Program-made: the position numbers and the translations under genes
The notes under the pieces: generated by a model
Databases searched by the model: none
The model's input: only the letters and a program-made list of their open reading frames with translations
Told to the model about the DNA's origin: nothing
Shown: piece by piece, positions 1-12,480 of the stretch
How the letters are laid out: every line of letters begins with the position of its first letter
How positions within the stretch are numbered: position 1 is the stretch's first letter
From: Okapia johnstoni
Taxonomy: Eukaryota; Chordata; Mammalia; Artiodactyla; Giraffidae
Assembly: GCA_024291935.2 (NCBI GenBank)
Contig: CM044307.1
Coordinates: forward strand, 100,569,461-100,633,460
Length of the DNA stretch: 64,000 bases
Direction: 5' to 3'

Positions 1-507
1 ACATCACAGTGGCTCTAGGCTCTAACTCAGAACGTAAAGTCTACAAACTGTATCGATTATATAATATAAATACACAGTAGTACACACTGCTAGCATAGAC
101 TTCTAACCATTTCAAAGGCAAAGACTTTTCAATATATCAATATCAAAGATAACTCTTGGCAGAATAAGAGGAGCCATTAAATACTAAGCAATTCAAGAAC
201 TGGCTCCATTTCTCAAAGTTTTAACATCAACAGAACTGGATAGAACAGTACTAAGAAATCAGAAAATGTTTAGCCACTACGCATCTAGGAAATATCTAAT
301 TAAGAGTGATTCAAAGCTGCTGTTTGACTACATGTGGAGTACCAATTAACACTAACATATCTCCCATTATGCCCCTCATTTTCTTCCCTTTTCTGGTACT
401 GCCTCATCCTTACACATTTCAATTTTTCTCTCAGCTGCTATGAAAGTGAAAAAGGAATCCTAATGGTATATTAATTTTATAGATCTTAAATAATTTGTAA
501 TTCATAC
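1..507. other. PAWR intron, no recognised element
   Basis: AT-rich intronic sequence downstream (in gene sense) of the 508-655 exon. I see no repeat or conserved motif beyond the donor site at 502-507. Confidence 0.6.
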
Positions 508-655
508 CTTTTCAAGATCTTCAATTTTCTTTTCCAATGTGCTACTTGAGACCAAATTACCTGAAGCATTTGCATCTCTGTTATACCTGCTGAATCCACT
601 TCTATCTGTTCGGGGAAATCTACTTGAGACATCTTCTTCAGAGGCAGTGGTTGTG
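508..655 (-). CDS. PAWR: PAWR coding exon, linker and start of coiled coil
   Basis: This 148-nt exon is flanked by an AG acceptor at 656-657 and a GTATGA donor at 502-507. It opens by completing a split serine codon (AG from the micro-exon plus C) and stays open for 49 more codons, ending in phase 0. Readable blocks include SEEDVSSRFPRTDRSGF, RYNRDAN and SSSTLEKKIEDLEK. They match human PAWR around residues 228-277 from memory. The last block begins the C-terminal coiled coil/leucine zipper used for binding WT1, aPKC and DAPK3. Differences from the remembered human protein (Phe-Pro for Tyr-Ser, Ser for Pro after GF, Ala for Val before SG, Asn for Thr) lie in the less constrained linker. The next exon would start with the EVVRERQ part of the zipper and lies outside the window. 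Confidence 0.93.
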
Positions 656-839
656 CTATGGAAATTAAAAAGATACACTTTTTAAAAAAAGATATCTCAA
701 ATTCAGCAGGAAGAGTGCCAAGAATATTTTCTATTTACCATAAACAATTACCATTCCCCTGAGAACACATAATTATGATGACCAAATTATTTATAATTAT
801 AGAAGTTAATCATTATTTCAATATAATAAAAATACAAAA

Positions 840-1060
840 AATTTAATTCTTTTGACTATTATCTACTGAGAAGCCGCTAAGTACCAGACATTGTTTTGGG
901 TACCGAGAGTGTAACAGAAAACACAGACATGGACTCTGACTTTCATAGAACTTCCAGTGTAACAAGAACATAATCAATGACAATAAAGCAAGACAACCAC
1001 CACAATAAGGTTAAGTGTAAGGAACTCTGAGAACTATGACAGGGGACCTAACGTAGACTA
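840..1060 (+). repeat. Old mammalian interspersed repeat (MIR/L2-like)
   Basis: The run 'actgagaagccgctaagta ... ccagacattgttttgggta ... taacagaaaacacagacatgg' follows the familiar 'tactgagcaccta..gtgccaggcactgttctaggtactgg' pattern of ancient mammalian SINE/LINE2-type repeats. It is strongly diverged, so the family call is tentative. The rest of 656-1284 shows nothing recognisable. Confidence 0.35.
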
Positions 1061-1284
1061 GTAGTAATGTACAAAGTAGTGAAGAACTACTCTCTTTCTC
1101 CTTTTATTTTTAAATTACATCAAGGACCAATATTTTAGTAAGATCAAGTAGAAATGAATTGGAAAGATAAAAGTGAAAAACACCATACAAAAAGTAAGCC
1201 TAAATGTTGCATTAAATTCAGACCTGTCAAATTATATTTCAGTAACAGGATAAACAAGAAAAAGAATTATATGAAAATGAGTCA

Positions 1285-2726
1285 CAATGGAGAAAAGACA
1301 ATCTCTTTAACAAGTGGTGCTGGGAAAACTGGTCAACCACTTGTGAAAGAATGAAACTAGAACACTTTCTAACACCATACACAAAAATAAACTCAAAATG
1401 GATTAAAGATCTAAACGTAAGACCAGAAACTATAAAACTCCTAGAGGAAAACATAGGCAAAACACTCTCCGACATAAATCACAGCAGGATCCTCCATGAC
1501 CCACCTCCCAGAATACTGGAAATAAAAGCAAAAATAAACAAATGGGACCTAATCAAAATTAAAAGCTTTTGCACAACAAAGGAAACTATAAGCAAGGTGA
1601 AAAGACAGCCTTCAGAATGGGAGAAAATAATAGCAAACGAAGCAACAGACAAACAATTAATCTCAAAAATATACAAGCAACTCCTGCAGCTGAATTCCAG
1701 AAAAATAAACGACCCAATCAAAAAATGGGCCAAAGAACTAAACAGACATTTCTCCAAAGAAGACATACAGATGGCTAATAAACACATGAAAAGATGCTCA
1801 ACATCACTCATTATGAGAGAAATGCAAATCAAAACCGCAATGAGGTACCATTACACACCAGTCAGAATGGCTGCTATCCAAAAGTCTACAAGCAATAAAT
1901 GCTGGAGAGGGTGTGGAGAAAAGGGAAGCCTCTTACACTGTTGGTGGGAATGCAAACTAGTACAGCCACTATGGAGAACAGTGTGGAGATTCCTTAAAAA
2001 ACTGGGAACAGAACTGCCATATGACCCAGCAATCCCACTGCTGGGCATACACACCAAGGAAACCAGAATTGAAAGAGACGCGTGTACCCCAGTGTTCATC
2101 GCAGCACTGTTTACAATAGCCAGGACATGGAAGCAACCTAGATGTCCATCAGCAGATGAGTAGATAAGGAAGCTGTGGTACATAAACACAATGGAATATT
2201 ACTCAGCCATTAAAAAAAAAAAACATTTGAATTGGTGCTATTGAGATGGACGAAACTGGAGCCCATTATACAGAGTGAAGTAAGCCAGAAAGAAAAACAC
2301 CAATACAGTATACTAATGCATATATATGGAATTTGAAAGATGGTAACGATAACCCTATATGCGAGACAGAATAAGAGGCACAGATGCATAGAACAGTCTT
2401 ATGGACTCTGAGGGAGAAGGTGAGGGTTGGACGTTCTGGGACAATAGCATTGAAACATGTATATTATCATATGTGAAACAGAACACCATTCCATGTTCTA
2501 TGCATGAGACAAATGCTCAGGGCTGGGGCAATGGGATGACCCAGAGGGATGGGACGGGGAGGGAGGTGGGAGGAGGGTTCAGGATGGGGAGCACGTGTAG
2601 ACCCGTGGCTGATTCATGTCAATGTATGGTAAAAACTACTACAATATTGTAAAGTAATTATCCCCCAACTAAAATAAATAAGTTTATTAAAAAAAATAAA
2701 AAAATAAATAAAAGTTAAAAAAAAAA
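1285..2726 (+). mobile_element. 5'-truncated bovid L1 with ORF2 3' end and poly(A)
   Basis: A LINE-1 copy bounded by a 12-bp target-site duplication GAAAATGAGTCA (1273-1284 and 2727-2738). It holds the C-terminal part of ORF2: open frame 1351-2163, 270 codons, with segments such as [20 protein letters not shown] and [14 protein letters not shown] ~0.5 kb G-rich 3' UTR and an impure A tail (from about 2660) follow. The frame closes at a TAG (2161-2163) where the family has a tryptophan, and an A-run further on breaks the remainder. The element is therefore dead, but young enough to keep a perfect duplication. Confidence 0.9.
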
Positions 2727-2932
2727 GAAAATGAGTCATCATCATTGGAAGTATGCATATAGGCAATTATTATAAAAAAACACCTGTCAAACTGGCAACT
2801 TTCGTCATTTTGTAATTCTTGATTATTTAACCACAAGTTATCAGCGAAATAGCAATTCTTCATATTAAACACCAATTCACACTCTGAACTAACAGCATAT
2901 AAGTCTTTAATAAATAAGCTTGCTTATTTTTT

Positions 2933-3410
2933 TGCATTAGTTATCTATTACTGCATAAAAAATTATGCCAAAATTTAGTGGCTTAAACCAACATAATTAT
3001 TTGACAGTTTCTGTTGGTCAGGAATCTGGAAGCGGATTAGCTGGGTATTTATAATTCAGGGTCTCTTACGAGGTTTTAGTCAAAATGTTGGTCAGGACCA
3101 CAGTCATCTGAAGGCTTGCCTGGACCGGAGGAGAATTTGGCTGTAAGCTCACTCAAAGGACTGATGGCAAAACGCCTCGGTTTCAAACCGGCTACTGGTC
3201 AAAAGCCTCAGTTACTCGTTATGTGGGCTTCTCTACTGGACTGTTTACCACAGAACAGCTGCTTCCAGAGACAAAGTGACACACTATCACATCAACCCAG
3301 TGTTGAATGTGGAAAAGGATTACATAAGGTGAAAATACTAGGAGGTAGAGTTCCTGGGGGCTCTCTTGGGAGACTAGAATCATTCTTGCTAATCAACGTA
3401 CTCTAGCTTG
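2933..3410 (-). mobile_element. Solo LTR, ERVL-MaLR (MLT1-like)
   Basis: The stretch opens with 'tagttatctattactgcata' and 'ttagtggcttaaa', then 'acagtttctgttggtcagga'. Reverse-complemented, this is the typical 3' end of MLT1-type LTRs ('...gcagtaatagataacta'). No internal viral region is present beside it. An open frame at 3116-3406 inside it has no recognisable product. Confidence 0.5.
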
Positions 3411-4080
3411 GACTGATGACAATGCTGATCACAAGGGGTAAAGTACATCTAAACTACCTCTATGATTTAATAGCATCCACAATAGAAAAATTAGTTTCAC
3501 AGATGTATATTTACCAGAACAGAAGAGACTTTAAAGCAATTTTAGCAAGCTCAGGATACTGAGCTTTTAACTTTTACCCAATATGCACAAAATGACACTT
3601 TTCAAAGTTTGTCCTCAATCCTTTACTGGTAGCCAGTTCCAATCATTTATCCATCAAAATTACAGCTAAATCTGAAATAGTTTTTGATGAAAGATAATTG
3701 AATTTTGAACCATTAACTCCCTATGCATGGGTTTTCTTTTGAAGGAAAATAAAATTCAAAGTGGATCTTATCAAATTTGTAAGGTAATGGATTACAACAT
3801 TTTGCAAATGTGCAATACTAAAATCATCACTCACTTACTGATGTATTGTTAGAACTAATCATAACAATTTGAAAACTCTCTCCCCAAAATTTCTAACTTT
3901 CATTTTTTTCCTTTGTCTTTATGTAACACTAAAAACATATGACATTTCTGTCTTGCACAAAACCCTAATTAAGATCATTTTTTGAAAAAAGAATGATGCT
4001 ATCAGACAAATAAGTCGCATACACATATTTAAAAGGCTGGGGATCAAACTAGTTTCTTTTTTTAAAACTGAAATATTTCT
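3411..4080. other. PAWR intron, no recognised element
   Basis: AT-rich single-copy-looking intron sequence with no repeat I can name. Confidence 0.5.
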
Positions 4081-5400
4081 AGTTGTTCAGTTGCTCAGTC
4101 GTGTCCGACTCTTTGCGATCCCTTGGACTGCAGCACGCCAGACTTCCCTGTCCTTCACCAACTCCCGGAGTCCACCCAAACCCATGTCCATCGAGTCGAT
4201 GATGCCATCCAGCCATTTCATCCTCTGTCGTCCCCTTCTCCTCCTGCCCTCAATCTTTCCTAGCATCAGGGTCTTTTCTAATGAGTCGGCTCTTCGCATC
4301 AGGTGGCCAAAGTACTGGAGCTTCAGCTTCAGCATCAGTCCTTCCAATGAATATTCAGGGTTAATTTCCTTTAGGATTGACTGGTTTGATCTCCTTGCAG
4401 TCCAAGGGACTCTCAAGAGTCTTCTCCAGCATCATAGTTCAAAAGCATCAATTCTTTGGTGCTCAGCCTTCTTTATGGTCCAACTCTCACATCCACACAT
4501 GACTACTGGAAAAAACACAGCTATGACTAGACGGACCTTTTGTTGGCAAAGTGATGTCTCTGCTTTTTAATATGCTAAGTTTGTCACAGCTTTGCTTCCA
4601 AGGAGCAAGTGTCTTTTAATTTCATGGCTACAGTCACCATCTGCAGTGATTCTGAAGCCCAAGAAAATAAAAGTCTGTCACTGTTTCCATTGTTTCCCTA
4701 TCTATTTGCCATGAACTGATGGGACCAGATGCCATGATATTTTTTTTGAATGTTGAGTTTTAGGCCAACTTTTTCATTCTCCTATTTCACCTTCATCAAG
4801 AGGCTCTTTAGTTCCTCTTCACTTTCTGCCATAAGGGTGGTGTCATCTGCATATCTGAGGTTATTGATATTTCTCCTGGCAGTCTTCATTCCAGCTTGTG
4901 CTTCATCCAGCCTGGCATTTTGTATGATGTATTCTGCATATAATTTAAATAAGCAGGGTGACAATATACAGCCTTGATGTACTCCTTTCCCTATATGGAG
5001 CCAGTCCATTGTTCCATGTCTGGTTATAACTGTTGCCTCTTGACCTGCATATAGGTTTCTCAGGAGGCAGGTAAGGCGGCCTGGTATTCTCATCTCTTAA
5101 AAGAATTTTCCACAGTTTGTTGTGATACACACAGTCAAAGGTTTTAGCATAGTCAATGAAGCAGAAGTAGATGGTTTTCTGGAATTCTCTTGCTTCTTCT
5201 ATGATCCAAAGGATGATGGCAATTTGATCTCTGGTTCCTCTGGCTTTTCTAAATCCAGCTTGATCATCTGGTTCACGTACTGTTAAAGCCTGGCCTGGAA
5301 AATTTTGAGCACTACTTTGCTAGTGTAAGAAATGAGTATAATTGTGCAGTAGTTTGAACATTCTTTGGCATTGCTGTTTTTTGGGATTAGAATGAAGATT
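4081..5400 (-). mobile_element. BovB (RTE) LINE fragment, copy 1
   Basis: On the minus strand this is the 3' part of a BovB LINE: reverse-transcriptase fragments with the catalytic motif in LRYADDTTLMAESEEELKSL (open frame 4782-5093), a connector, and the C-terminal block LKLQYFGHLMRRADSLEKTL (open frame 4087-4416). It ends with the BovB 3' terminus at 4081. Several frameshifts separate the blocks. The 5' truncation lies near 5400. It is not autonomous. Confidence 0.9.
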
Positions 5401-6689
5401 GAAGTATAGTTGATTTATACAACCTGTTTTTAACTTGTAAAAACATGAAGTGTTCATCCCAAAAGTCAAACACTTTTGTCAGAATGTTTCCCTCTAAAAA
5501 TTACTGTATATGTCACCATAGGGTAACAGTTAATATCTTTTAATTTTCTTTAAACCTCAAATTTAATGTATTAGCCTTTAAGTAATTCAGACTTGTAGTG
5601 AACTATAATTTTGTTGATCTAAAGTACACTGTTTAGTTCAGCTGACACTGATGTACACTTTGGCACAAGTTGCAGCACTTTTTCCCTGTCACTGTCTCTA
5701 TATAATCAGAACATACTTCTGCAAAACAAATCAAAATTCCAAACCTCATCTTTTGACCCTTCGAAGTTTTACATACTTCACAGCAAGCTGTGTTTGTCAG
5801 CAAAGAAGGTGAAAAGTAACTTCTTTCTACACATTACAGTTATGTCAGCAAAATCAAGGTATTGATCATATTGTAACAAAAATTCCTGTTATCCTGTTTT
5901 GTCAAAGAGTTGGTCTTCTGTATCCCTAAACTGTCTTTAAGTATAACAAATTATGGGCGTAGCTGGGAAGCATTACATGAACTTTCTACTTTGCTACAGA
6001 CTCATCCAACACCTTCCAGCAAACATCTTTCACTTGTCATACCTAGTTTTTTAATGTCAGCAACCAGAAGTCAGACTGGAAAAGAAACTCACAAATGAAA
6101 TCCTGATGATCTGCTTCTGTTAGCTTCTTAACTGTGACAGTCTTTCTTTCAAATAAGCCATTTGTGGTTGTGAATATAACACTGTGCATATAAATGCCGC
6201 TTAAATTTGGTGGTTTTATTGTTTTAGCAGCCAGTACATCAATGCAAATAACCCCACTGTGGTTTTAGCACCTCCCTATCAATAATGGCTAAAAACTGAA
6301 TTCACTATAGGAGGGATAATTCTTCCCAACCAAACAAGTACAAACTCTTTTGGTCTGTATCTCTTTGAAATTACTTCCATCATCATCATAATCTGGTTTA
6401 CTACTTCTGTCACATTCAAAAAATATGTATCTTTTCTTTTAAAAAGTCTAGTCAAGTTTGTTTTATCCTAAGTAAATTAAGATTAAAAATAAAGAAGTAA
6501 AATTTACTTCCTAGATTTAGATAATACTAACAAAAGCAGAAATTGAAAAGATTAAAAAAGACTTTTAGCTTTTACTTATTTCAAGTATTATATGTTTACT
6601 TCTTAATTATTTTATTTATGGAACAAGAATATGTCTGATTAAATTTAACACAAGATTTCTAAGGTAATATATCTTCACATTTTCTTCAA
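5401..6689 (-). pseudogene. Unassigned stretch with degraded coding-like sequence
   Basis: No repeat family recognised. On the minus strand a stop-free run of about 73 codons (6046-6264) includes KTIKPPNLSGIYMHSV and GLFERKTVTVKKLTEADH. A second piece in another frame (about 6300-6440) includes KEIQTKRVCTCLVGKNYPSY. Their composition looks protein-like rather than random, but no run starts with a convincing ATG and frames change repeatedly. It could be an old processed pseudogene or the decayed coding part of a DNA transposon. I do not recognise the parent, and no poly(A) end is visible; the low-coordinate side abuts the BovB. Confidence 0.25.
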
Positions 6690-9600
6690 TTCTTACACAT
6701 TTTGGTTTACAAATGACTAACATAAAAATAATACAGGCACAGCAGAATATACATTCTTTTCTAGCTTTCAAGATGACCAAGATAAACCAAATTCTGGGTC
6801 ATAAAATCCAACGTCACAAATTTAAAAGAATAGAAATCATATTGCGCCTGGTCTTAGACCACAGTAGAATTAGACTAGAACTAATAACAGAAAGATAACT
6901 GGAAAACTCCTGAATAACATGGAGATTAAACAATGCACTTCTAAATAACACATGGGTCAAAGAAGAAATCTCAAGAGAAATTTTAAAGTATTTTGAACAA
7001 AACAAAAAAATCTTACACTTACCATTTGTGGAATGCAGTGAAAGTAGTGCTTAGAGAGAAATGTGTACACTGAACGCATATATTAGAAAAGATAGATCTA
7101 AAATCAATACTCTAAGTCTCTACCCTAGGAAACTAGGAAAGAAAGAGCATGTTAAATCCAAAATAAGCAGAATAAAAGAATAACAAGAACTAGAGCAGAA
7201 ATTAATGAAACTGAAAACAAGAAACCGATACAGAATAATAAATGAACCAAAAGCTATTTCTTTAAAAATATCAACAAAACCCACAGGCCTCTAGCCAAGC
7301 TAAGAAAGAGAGGACACAGACTACTAACATCAGAAATGAAAGAGAGAGTATCACTGAAGATTCCATGGACATTAAAATAATAATAAAGGAATACTCTGAC
7401 CACAAATTTGATACCCTAGAAGAAACAGATCAATTGCTTGGAAGCTACAATCTGCCAAAATTCACACAAGAAGAAACAAATAATCTCAACAGGCTGGTAT
7501 GTATTAAAGAAATCGAATCAATAATTAATAACTTTGCAAAACAGAAAGAAAGTACCAGGCCCAGATGGGTTCACTAGTGAATCCATCCAAAATCTAAGGG
7601 AGAAACTATATAGATCGCTAAAATCCCTTTCAGAAGTAAAAATAGAGGGAATACGTCTTAATTTACGAGGCCAGCATTACTCTAATACCAAAATCAGACA
7701 GATATCATAAGAAAACTAAAAAGTAAAGATTAAGATCTCTCATGAACGTTGATGCAAAAATCCTCAACAAAATATTTGCACATCAAATTTGAGAATGTAT
7801 AGAAAAAATTATACAACAAAAATCAAATGGAATTTATTCAAGGCTGGTTCTGTTTTTAAAAAAATACACAATTATGTAATCTATTGCAGTAACAGGCTAA
7901 AGAAGGATCACATGTCACACAGACACAGAAAAAGCATTTGACAAAATATAACATCTACATATGATTAAAAAAAAACAAAACTGTACAAACTAAGCACAGA
8001 AGGGGATTTCCTAAACCTGATAAAGAATATCTACCAAAAAAAAAAACCCTACATCATACCTCGTGGTGAGACACTCAAAGCTTTCCTGCTAAGATGAAGA
8101 ACAAGGCAAAAATGTCCCCCTTTCACCAACTCCTTTTCAGTATCTTACTGGAAGTCTAGGTAATACAATAAGACAAGAAAAGGAAATAAAAGGTATACAG
8201 ACTGGGAAGGAAGAAATAAAACTGCCTTTGTTCACAGATGATATGATCATCTATGGAGAAAAACTGAAAGGACCAACACAAAAAAATTCCTGAAACTAAT
8301 AAGTAATCACAGCAAGGCTGCAAGATACAAGGGTAATACATAAAAGTCAATCCCTTTCCAACACACTAGCAATGAACAATGAGATCTGAAATTTAAAACA
8401 ATACATTTACATTAGCTCTCTACAAAATGAGACACTTACACACAAATCTAACAAAATGTATAACATCTATATGAGGAAAACAACAAAAATTGATGAAAGA
8501 TACCAAAGAAGAACTAAGTAAATGGAGAAACCAGTTAGTGGACAGGAAGAGTCAATGTTGGTAACATGCCACTTCTTCCCTACTTTGACTTCCCATTGAT
8601 CTCCTGGCTCAATGCAAGCCCAATGAAAATCCTAACAAGCTATTCTGTGGCTACTGACAAACTAATTCTAAAGTTTACATGGAGAGGCAAGATCCAGAAT
8701 AGGCAACACAACACTAATTAACAAAGTTGGAGGGCTAATACCACCCAACTTCAAGACTTAGTTTAAAGCTACAGTAATCAAGACAGTGCAGTACCGGTAA
8801 AAGAACAGAGAAATAGAGCAATGGAACAGCAACAGAAGCAGAAAGAGACTCACATAAATAACCCACAACTCTTCAACAAGGAGTACAAGCAATATAATGG
8901 AATAAAACTGTCTTTTAAACAAATGGTGAACAACTGGACATGTGCATGCAATGAAAAATAAAACAAAGAACTTATACCCTTAACAAAAGTTAATTCAAAA
9001 TGGATCAAGACCTAAATGAAAAGTGCAAAACTATTAATATATAATCTCATAGAAGATAACTAACATAGGAGAAAATGTAGAAGACTCTGGGTATGCTGAT
9101 GACTTCTTAGGTAAAACATCAAAGGCACAATCCATGAAAAATAGTTGATAGTTGATGCTGTTTAGTCACTAAGTCGTATCTGATTCTTTTGCAACCCCTT
9201 GGACTGTAGTCCACCAGGCTCCTCTATCCATTGGATTTCCGAGGTGGAGGGGGTTGCCTTTTCCTTCTCCAGGAGACCTTCCTGACCCAGGGATCAAACC
9301 TGCATCTCCTGCACTAGCAGGCAGATTCTTTACCACTGAGCCACCTGGGAAGCCATGATTGATAGCTGAACTTCATTAAAATTTTAAAAAATCTCTGCTC
9401 TGTGAAAGACAATGTTAAAAGAAAAAGACAAGCCAGCCTGGAAAAAATATTTACAAAAGATATATCTGATAAAGAACCATTATCCAAAATATACAGTGAA
9501 TTCTACAATTTAACAATAACAAACCACCAGACTGAAAAATGAGCCAAAGAACCTAATAGACACCTCAGAAAACAAGATATACAGATGGCAAGCACATGAG

Positions 9601-10440
9601 AAGATGTTCCATATCATCTGTAATCAGGGAAATGCAAATTAAAATCAGATACTGCTACACACACATTAAAATGGCTAAAATCAGGATCAACACTGGTGAG
9701 GATGTAGAACAACATTAACTCGTATTCACTGCTGGTAGGAATGTAAACTGGTACAGCTGCTTCTGAGACAGTTTGGTGGTTTCTTATAAAACTAAACATA
9801 CTCTTACCACGGCTCATGCTCCTTAATCTAAAGGAGCTGAAAACATGTCTACAGAAAAACCTACACATCGATGTTTACAGAAGCTTTATTCATAACTGCC
9901 AAAACTTGAGAGTAATCACACTGCTCTTTCATAAGTAAGTGGATAAATAAACTGTGGTATATCCAGAAAATGGAATATTATTCAGCACATAAAAAGAAAT
10001 AAGCTATTAAACCATGAAACGATATGGAGGAAATTTAAATTGTGTATTACTAAGTGAAAGAAGCCAAGCTGAGAAGGCTATATACTGTTTGGTTTCAATT
10101 ATATGACACTGTGGAAAAGGCAAAACTATGAAGAGTAAAAAGTCAGAGACTAAAATGATACCATAGTATCATTTTACATATTGATGGAGACATGTCATTA
10201 TACATTTGTCCAAATTTACAGAAGGTACAACACCAAGAGTGAACCATATAAACTAGGGACTTTGGTTAGAATGTGTCAGTGTAAGTTCATCAACTGTAAC
10301 AAACATGCCTCCCTGTAGGAACATTAATGAGGGAGGCTATCCATGTGTGAGGATAGGTTTATATGGGAAATCTGTGTACCTTTTCCTCAATCTTGCTCTA
10401 AAAAGTTAGAGCAAAAGTTAAAAAAAAAAAAAAAAAAAAA
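6690..10440 (+). mobile_element. Old L1 copy, ORF2 to 3' UTR and poly(A)
   Basis: A long, decayed LINE-1 in plus orientation. Fragments of ORF2 can be read (for example NNFAKQKESTRPRWV near 7530-7575 and the 'acagatgatatgatcatcta' palm region near 8235). The 3' part has the usual 'tggaatattattcagcacataaaaagaaat' run, a 3' UTR of older mammalian L1 type, and an 18-20-nt A tail ending at 10440. Many stops and indels. A Bov-tA SINE later inserted at 9152-9358. Confidence 0.8.
9152..9358 (-). mobile_element. Bov-tA SINE nested in the L1
   Basis: Minus-oriented Bov-tA: the BovA body is followed by the tRNA-Glu-like head reading 'accactgagccacctgggaagcc'. A TTGATAG repeat at 9145-9151 and 9359-9365 looks like its target-site duplication and shows insertion after the L1. 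Confidence 0.85.
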
Positions 10441-11611
10441 CACATATGTACCATGGTACTTGAATTAGTCAACATCCTGTTCATAAAGGAGTCCACTTAT
10501 CATGCACTTGGGTGTGATGATGACAATGTCAAAATGAAATTCAGGCTTCTAAATATTTACTTTTATGTTTTATTCTTACTTTGTCATGAGTTAGAAACAA
10601 ACACTCCAACGACCACACTTTGAACAGCATTAAAAGAATGTTTAAACTCAGACTTAAAAGAGGAATAAGAATGTGCAAATATGAAAGAGAAGGTGGTCTA
10701 CTGAGAAACAGAAAAATCCAATAAGGCTAAAGCATGAAATGTAAACATAGGAGTGATAAGATATGACACTGGAAAAACAAGCAGGAGACTGAAAACTATT
10801 TTAAGAAGAATTTCAACTAATGGTTTCTGAATTTATTCACTATATATACATTGGTATGTATATTTACCTATTTTATAATATGATTCATAATATATGTGAT
10901 TATATATAATATAATCACATATAATTTATTATACAAATATATGTGTAAATTAAATACTATGACTTAATATGGTATTGTTAAAATATTATTATCTGTATCA
11001 CAAAAAATAGAACATAAAGGGATGAAAAGAATTTTAAGTATACATTTTAACTATGGTGTAAGTTTTCTTTGTTTTCACAAAAATTGACTATAATGTTTTT
11101 AATGAAAGTATAATTTGAAGATGTGTCTTTACTTGAGGAACTTATTTTAACTTTTCATGAAATATAAAGATTCAAAGATGCAGTTCTAAGATGAGCATGC
11201 ATATTTGATTTTTAATGGCTATAGCAGCAGAAAGAGATGCCTCACAGAGTTTCTGAATTTTTCACTTAAAAATCCAAAGCGTCAAAATAATTTTTTCTAA
11301 TTTGTAAAAATAGATCTGATTTTATATATCTTGCCAACTAAAAAACCCACATGATCACCTTTGCATTTATATACTTGGTTTGATAGTCTCAAGTTCCCCC
11401 CCATCAGACTTACTGATTTTATGAGTATTAAACTACATAATAAACTGTAAATCCATTTAACCATTCAAATTACAGTATTGCATAAGGTTTAGAAGGCAAT
11501 CAAACAAAATACACTTTCTTCAGGATACCTCCAGTACCAAATAATCATCTGATACATAGAACAAGGGAATAACAAGTTACTAACGAGCACACAGTGTGAG
11601 TTACTAAGTAT
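10441..11611. other. PAWR intron with AT-rich palindrome
   Basis: AT-rich intron without a recognised repeat. The one clear structure is the inverted repeat at 10891-10923, listed separately. Confidence 0.5.
10891..10923. repeat. Near-perfect 33-bp palindrome
   Basis: Two 15-bp arms (TATATGTGATTATAT and its exact reverse complement) are separated by three bases. It lies in a very AT-rich stretch, so hairpin or cruciform formation is plausible. No function is implied by the sequence. Confidence 0.9.
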
Positions 11612-11899
11612 CAGTGGGTCCTATGACCCTGTGGGTTCCATATCCACAAACTGAACCAGTCCATATGGAAAATAATCAGAGTGAGGGAATTCCAAAAATT
11701 TCCAAAATGCAAAACTTACATTCATATAGCTCTTATATTGTATTAGGTACTATAAGCATTCTAGGGATTTAAAGTATACAGGAAGATGTGCATAGATTAT
11801 ACACAAGTATGTCATTTTACATAAGGGACCTGAGCATCCACAGATTTTGGTATCCTTGGTGGTCCTGGACCCAATACCCCACATATCAAGAGATGAGTG
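11612..11899. mobile_element. MER2/Tigger-like non-autonomous DNA transposon
   Basis: The ends 'cagtgggtcc' and, on the right, 'ggtggtcctggacccaatac' with 'gagatgagtg', plus the internal 'gggacctgagcatccacaga' and 'ttaaagtatacaggaagatg', match the pattern of the MER2 family of short Tc1/mariner-Tigger elements. No transposase is present. It is eutherian-old and diverged. Confidence 0.7.
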
Positions 11900-12009
11900 T
11901 AAATGTCTTAGTGTCTTTTAGATTGAAAGGTAAATACAAATAGATCTAATATTTTCCTCCTGCACCCAACATTATCTTGAGTATTACCCTGCCTCGGAAA
12001 CTAGCTTAG

Positions 12010-12480
12010 ACTCATTTAAGGGTCACAGGAAGTCATTAAAGCAGGGAAAGTGAGAGAATCATTTTAACAAAGTAGACTGGAAATAAGCAAAACTGAAGGC
12101 AGGGAGACCAGTGTGGAAGGTATTGTAATCATCTTGTAAGAGATGATGGTATCCTAGACTGGTGGGTAGGCACTAGAGCTATACAGGAAATCAATTCAAC
12201 AAGTTTTGGTAAATGATTGAATGTAAGTGAGGTAGTGAGGGGGGAAAAAAAAAAAAAAGAAGGGTCAAAAGCAATGTCCAGATTTCTGACTACAGTAAGA
12301 ATGGATTTTGATATCAACTACTGAAATCTAAGCTTCACAAGTTTGCTTTTGAACATGATGAGTTTAAGATGCTTCTAAGATATCTAAAAATAGGTATTTA
12401 AAAGTTGTTGTTTATATAGGAATGGAGCTAATGATTTGGAATCATCAGCATAGGTATATATAATAACTGAAGTCATCATA
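12010..12480 (+). repeat. Ancient interspersed repeat, family not named
   Basis: The order 'actgaaggcagggagaccag', 'tgtaatcatcttgtaagaga', 'tgatggtatcctagactgg', 'aatgtccagatttctgac' and 'gatttggaatcatcagcat' follows a widespread old mammalian repeat that I recognise by pattern but cannot name securely. A short A-run (about 12244-12258) interrupts it. Pieces of what looks like the same family recur at 56330-56600 and perhaps 57960-58240. Confidence 0.4.

Noticed and set aside
508..655. PAWR as a processed pseudogene
   Set aside because: The three segments are separated by 10-16 kb with proper GT/AG sites and matching phases, and all are open, so these are exons of the true gene.
1351..2163. 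270-codon ORF as a cellular gene
   Set aside because: Its sequence is the C-terminal part of L1 ORF2 inside a truncated L1 with target-site duplications and poly(A).
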